Shown: in pieces, positions 15,208 to 17,320 of the stretch | How the letters are laid out: each line of letters opens with the position of its first letter | Numbering within the stretch: position 1 is the first letter of the stretch | Assembly (NCBI GenBank): GCA_030594675.1 | Contig: JAUVES010000005.1 | Coordinates: 1-17,320 of the forward strand | Origin: Candidatus Nanohaloarchaea archaeon | GTDB taxonomy: Archaea; EX4484-52; GLR71 | Direction: 5' to 3' | Length of the DNA: 17,320 nucleotides | The notes under the pieces: generated by a model | The model's database searches: none | What the model saw: only the letters and a program-made list of their open reading frames with translations | What the model was told of the DNA's origin: nothing | Position numbers and translations under genes: made by a program

Positions 15208-15852
15208 ATGGAAAAATACACAATTGGTGGCATTTCCGTTGCGCGTCCAGGGCATGCAACAGTAATAATATTTTCAGGTGACAGAGTTATATACATAGAT
15301 CCATTCATTCTTCCCGAAAACCCGCCTATTGCAGACCTTATACTTATAACGCATAGCCATTATGACCACTGCGACCCTGTAAAGATAAAAGATATCTCTG
15401 ATGAGCGCACAAAAATAATTGCAGCCAGGTCATGCCTATCAAAAATTGCAGGAAATGTAGTAGAACTCAGCCCCGGAAAGCCAACAATAGTCGGTGATAT
15501 GAAAATCAAAGCAGTTGAAGCATACAATATAGGCAAGCATTTCCATACAAAAGGTCTTGGTGTAGGATACATAATTGATACAGGAGGGGTTATAGTATAC
15601 CATGCTGGCGACACAGACAAGATTCCTGAGATGAAATACCTGGAATCAGAAAACATAGATATCGCATTCCTCCCGATTGGCGGCACTTATACGATGAATA
15701 TTGAAGAAGCCGCAGTAGCTGTATCAAACATAAAGCCTAAAGTAGTTGTCCCGATACATTACGGTACTATAGAAGGCACAGACGCAGACCCCGAGGAATT
15801 CAGAAAGCTTGTAGAGCTCAAAGCCCCGGGTGTCCAGGTCAAGATCTTGTAA
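15208..15852 (+). CDS. Metal-dependent hydrolase, UPF0173 (metallo-beta-lactamase fold)
   Basis: A 214-residue metallo-beta-lactamase-fold hydrolase of the UPF0173 type. Metal ligands are visible in the family order: THSHYDHCDP (H49, H51, D53, H54), H113 or H115 in IGKHFHTKG, YHAGDTD (D135) and VPIHYGT (H184). The short N-terminal extension and LPIGGTYTM loop are characteristic of the UPF0173 group. No signal peptide is present, so it is cytoplasmic; the natural substrate of this group is not established. A TATA-like stretch (AAATATATAAG, about 15158-15168) lies upstream, with a weak GTGGT ribosome site just before the ATG. Its 3' end overlaps a convergent small membrane-protein gene by 14 bases. 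Confidence 0.87.
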   Translation: MEKYTIGGISVARPGHATVIIFSGDRVIYIDPFILPENPPIADLILITHSHYDHCDPVKIKDISDERTKIIAARSCLSKIAGNVVELSPGKPTIVGDMKIKAVEAYNIGKHFHTKGLGVGYIIDTGGVIVYHAGDTDKIPEMKYLESENIDIAFLPIGGTYTMNIEEAAVAVSNIKPKVVVPIHYGTIEGTDADPEEFRKLVELKAPGVQVKIL

Positions 15853-16125
15853 TTCCTAAAATAGCATCAGCCAAATCTGTCTCTTTCTCAAAAATATAAC
15901 CATACAGTTTCATCGCTCTGGGAACGAAATAAATCGCTATCTGAGGTGCAATCGGCGTCAGATTAAACAGAAAATCAATAGTTCCATTATCAAAATAAAT
16001 ATCTTTTCCTATATCATACAAAGCAAGACTAAGAGCAGCACTTACGCCTACAAGGATAGCTGCTTCATTAATCTTTGGCACTAAAACATCTTTGATATCC
16101 TGATAGATTTCTCCAATTTTTTCAT
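15839..16125 (-). CDS. Small membrane protein, probable frameshift near the start
   Basis: The uninterrupted frame is 80 residues from GTG 16081 (MPKINEAAILVGVSAALSLA...), with hydrophobic segments at about 8-25 and 40-55; family not recognised. Upstream, the same frame stays open and reads KIGEIYQDIKDVLV, but its natural ATG at 16123-16125 is one base out of frame because of an A6 run (16117-16122, as T6 on the plus strand). With seven As the protein would start MKKIGEIYQDIKDVLVPKIN. A minus-strand TATA box (about 16146-16157) lies 27 bp before that ATG, which favours it over GTG. A sequencing or assembly error, a real mutation, or slippage are all possible. It is divergent from the DUF5654-like gene. 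Confidence 0.55.
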
Positions 16126-16190
16126 AATACTATCAAAAAAACATAATATTATATATTTTACCATTGACCAATAAAATATAAGGTGTAACA
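16126..16190. promoter_or_regulatory. Divergent promoter with Shine-Dalgarno for the 16191 gene
   Basis: A TATA-like AATATTATATATTTT (16145-16159) suits the minus-strand gene. ATAAAATATA (16171-16180) followed by AGGTG (16181-16185, 5 bases before ATG 16191) suits the plus-strand gene. Confidence 0.5.
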
Positions 16191-16436
16191 ATGCATAGAG
16201 CTATACTTGAAAAGCTGGCAACTTTGATTACTGCTGCATTCGGTCTGGTTGCTGCGCTTGCCTGGAATGACACAATCAAAGCAATTTTCAAGCATTACTT
16301 CGGAACATCAGAAACAATACCTGCAATGCTTGTCTATGCAGTTGTCGTGACTGTAATTGCTGTATTTGCAACAATCCAGATAGGAAAAGCTGCAGAACTG
16401 GCACAATTAAAGGAAGAGAATGAAAAGAAAAAGTAA
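16191..16436 (+). CDS. DUF5654-like small membrane protein
   Basis: An 81-residue protein with two membrane helices, about residues 8-25 (KLATLITAAFGLVAALAW) and 43-62 (IPAMLVYAVVVTVIAVFATI), a short loop between, and a charged C-terminal tail (KAAELAQLKEENEKKK). The run ITAAFGLVAALAWNDTIKAIF is the hallmark of the archaeal DUF5654 family as I recall it; function unknown. A Shine-Dalgarno (AGGTG) 5 bases upstream supports the start. The tail could form a short coiled coil on the cytoplasmic side. It shares a divergent promoter region with another small membrane protein, so both may belong to an envelope-related set. Confidence 0.8.
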   Translation: MHRAILEKLATLITAAFGLVAALAWNDTIKAIFKHYFGTSETIPAMLVYAVVVTVIAVFATIQIGKAAELAQLKEENEKKK

Positions 16437-16448
16437 GATAACTGACAG

Positions 16449-16545
16449 GGCTTTACTTTTCACTTAAACTAGTGTTCAACGACCACTCACTAATTGCATA
16501 AAAGTGATAAGGTTTCCAAAGGAAACCGCAGAGTGTTGGCGAAGG
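16449..16545. repeat. Cluster of inverted repeats, possible degenerate palindromic element
   Basis: A perfect 7-bp hairpin, GGTTTCC-AAA-GGAAACC (16511-16527), is preceded by TCACT...AGTGA and CACT...AGTG inverted repeats and followed by a GGCGAAGGCG direct repeat. The CC-AAA-GG loop is the same as in the two elements at the start of the window, but the remaining sequence differs. Confidence 0.4.
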
Positions 16546-16552
16546 CGATAAA

Positions 16553-16564
16553 TTTATAAATTTA
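16553..16564 (+). promoter_or_regulatory. TATA box of the zinc-ribbon-like gene
   Basis: TTTATAAATTTA is centred about 25 bp before ATG 16583 and 19 bp before ATG 16577, so it slightly favours the second ATG for a leaderless message. Confidence 0.5.
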
Positions 16565-16576
16565 CAGTTTATATTT

Positions 16577-16858
16577 ATGATTATGGCAGAATACATAATT
16601 ATTAATAAAATACGTTGTGATAACTGTGAGTTTTATGCTTCTGCAAAAAAATTTCCTGATATTTATACGCCTGAAGGAGAGAAAATTTTAAAGAAGTTTG
16701 GTTGGGATTTATCGGATCCATCTGATAAAGGATATATTCAAGCAGTGTATGCAGGAGTAATTTGTCCTGAATGCGGTAATTTTTCTGAATTTGATATGGA
16801 CCCTGATGACGATATGCTTAAGAGAGTAGTCGAAGGGCCCGAGCCAGCACTTTGTTGA
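16577..16858 (+). CDS. Small zinc-ribbon-like protein of unknown function
   Basis: A 93-residue soluble protein with two CxxC knuckles: CDNC (14-17) and CPEC (63-66), a spacing that fits one zinc site built from two beta-hairpins. Between them lies an acidic and aromatic segment (YTPEGEKILKKFGWDLSDPS). The tail is strongly acidic (FDMDPDDDML) and ends in a third isolated Cys. I do not recognise a specific family; nucleic-acid or protein binding is possible. Two in-frame ATGs (16577 and 16583) occur in the context ATGATTATGG, as at the 1227 gene. The TATA distance slightly favours 16583. It follows an inverted-repeat spacer and precedes the tRNA gene, with no operon partner. Confidence 0.7.
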   Translation: MIMAEYIIINKIRCDNCEFYASAKKFPDIYTPEGEKILKKFGWDLSDPSDKGYIQAVYAGVICPECGNFSEFDMDPDDDMLKRVVEGPEPALC

Positions 16859-16956
16859 ACAAGGGATAAAAGGAAATATGCTAAAAAAATTTAAATCTCT
16901 CAAAAAGTATAACAATCAAAATTAAGATATATCTATTTTCACAAAACACCCTATCT

Positions 16957-16966
16957 TTTATAAAAC
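16957..16966 (+). promoter_or_regulatory. TATA box of the tRNA gene
   Basis: TTTTATAAAA is centred about 25 bp upstream of the first tRNA base at 16986, the normal archaeal tRNA promoter spacing. Confidence 0.7.
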
Positions 16967-17025
16967 TTTATGCTCAATTTTCAGTGCCGAGGTGGCTCAG
17001 CCTGGTTTAGAGCGCTAGACTCATA

Positions 17026-17078
17026 TGCGTATGAGTAATGACTGTTTAACGGCAGAATGATATTAAAGGCGCTAAGAA
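17026..17078 (+). other. tRNA intron 1 (canonical position 37/38), 53 nt
   Basis: A bulge-helix-bulge is present: exon CTCA (17020-17023) pairs with TAAG (17073-17076) with one C-A mismatch, bulges TA^T and AA^A flank it, and GCG (17027-17029) pairs with CGC (17070-17072) inside the intron. Confidence 0.82.
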
Positions 17079-17100
17079 ATCTAGAGGTCGCGGGTCCGAA

Positions 17101-17133
17101 TGCAATGGATGCAATATTTACCATCGCTGGAAA
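17101..17133 (+). other. tRNA intron 2 (T-loop, position 59/60), 33 nt
   Basis: Exon TCCG (17095-17098) pairs with intron TGGA (17128-17131) as the 4-bp central helix (one G-T pair). The bulges are AA^T (17099-17101) and AA^T (17132-17134). The inner stem GCAATGG (17102-17108) pairs with CCATCGC (17121-17127) with one mismatch. Splicing restores a 7-base T-loop. Confidence 0.82.
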
Positions 17134-17193
17134 TCCCGCTCTCGGCACTAATCCTCCCAAATTTTCCCAAAAACTCACCAAAAATCCTAAACC

Positions 17194-17201
17194 TTTATAA
17201 A
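17194..17201 (+). promoter_or_regulatory. TATA box of the cold-shock gene
   Basis: TTTATAAA-type box about 75 bp before ATG 17270, predicting a leader of roughly 45-50 bases, longer than for most genes here. Confidence 0.5.
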
Positions 17202-17269
17202 GTAATAACCTATAATCATATTAACAAATACTAGAATTTCTAATTCTTTGTATTTTGGAGTAGATAAAT

Positions 17270-17320
17270 ATGGATGGAACAGTAAAATGGTTTAACCGTG
17301 ACAAAGGTTTCGGTTTTATC
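17270..17320 (+). CDS. Cold-shock domain protein, cut by window end
   Basis: Only the first 17 residues are present: MDGTVKWFNRDKGFGFI. This is the classic start of CspA-type cold-shock domain proteins, with the KWFN strand and the RNP-1 motif KGFGFI that contacts single-stranded RNA or DNA. Such proteins act as RNA chaperones of about 65-70 residues. GGAG (17257-17260), nine bases before the ATG, supports the start. The TATA box lies far enough upstream to give a leader of about 45-50 bases, which would leave room for leader-based control as in bacterial cold-shock genes, but no structure is evident in it. Confidence 0.9.
   Translation, partial: MDGTVKWFNRDKGFGFI

Larger units (their letters stand above)
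16986..17147 (+). tRNA. tRNA-Met (CAU), two introns, one in the T-loop
   Basis: Acceptor arm GCCGAGG (16986-16992) pairs with TCTCGGC (17140-17146), with one G-T pair and discriminator A17147; CCA is not encoded. The D-stem is GCTC/GAGC, the anticodon stem CTAGA (17015-17019) / TCTAG (17080-17084), and the T-stem GCGGG (17090-17094) / CCCGC (17135-17139). Removing 17026-17078 gives the anticodon loop CTCATAA, and removing 17101-17133 gives the T-loop TCCGAAT, so the mature RNA has a normal 76 bases. The acceptor start GCCGAGG fits elongator Met; a CAU-reading tRNA-Ile cannot be fully excluded. Confidence 0.9.

Noticed and set aside
17026..17078. A further intron nested inside the first tRNA intron.
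   Set aside because: No second bulge-helix-bulge could be drawn inside the 53 bases.
16981..17181. A 66-codon minus-strand open frame across the tRNA region.
   Set aside because: It is antisense to a well-supported tRNA and has no promoter or family resemblance.

Overview
This window looks like an AT-rich archaeal chromosome segment. The evidence is: TATA boxes about 25-28 bp upstream of many start codons, consistent with leaderless transcripts; a tRNA gene interrupted by bulge-helix-bulge introns; archaeal small families (DUF5320-like, DUF5654-like); and a eukaryote-like GT3 glycogen synthase. Many small membrane proteins, a surface protein with a Cys-rich CGNxxC...GENCxxC tail and palindromic elements suggest a DPANN-type lineage (Woesearchaeota-like), but that placement is an inference.

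Layout. 1-1136: membrane-anchored FKBP prolyl isomerase whose N-terminus carries two copies of an in-frame palindromic element. 1227-1595: small membrane-anchored unknown. 1857-5123: a lone, degenerate GT-B N-terminal domain, a complete GT4/GT5-type glycosyltransferase (GTGA overlap) and a GH57 enzyme. 5107-6015 (minus): EamA transporter. 6098-8002: secreted repeat protein with a C-terminal anchor. 8091-8216: DUF5320-like mini-protein behind a perfect 20-bp palindrome. 8222-10279 (minus) and 10366-12183 (plus): divergent glycogen debranching enzyme and GT3 glycogen synthase. 12211-12537: small beta-rich protein. 12690-13520: HAD phosphatase of the mannosyl-3-phosphoglycerate phosphatase type. 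13512-14699 (minus): GH15-like glucoamylase. 14775-14861: internally deleted remnant of the 12211 gene. 14906-16858: small membrane proteins, an UPF0173 metal-dependent hydrolase and a zinc-ribbon-like protein. 16986-17147: tRNA-Met(CAU) with two introns. 17270 to the edge: cold-shock protein.

Functional theme. From about 1.8 to 14.7 kb this is an alpha-glucan (glycogen) island. It has two glucan-synthase-type glycosyltransferases of different families, a GH57 amylase/glucanotransferase, a debranching enzyme and a GH15 glucoamylase, all lacking export signals. Together they describe cytoplasmic polyglucan synthesis and hydrolytic breakdown. No glycogen phosphorylase, nucleotide-sugar pyrophosphorylase or recognised branching enzyme is in the window.

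The observations most worth following up are: the tRNA with a second intron in its T-loop; the in-frame palindromic element in the FKBP gene; the GT-B half-protein translationally coupled to a complete glycosyltransferase; the perfect palindrome in the DUF5320-like promoter; the microhomology-deleted paralogue at 14.8 kb; and a likely homopolymer frameshift at 16117-16122.
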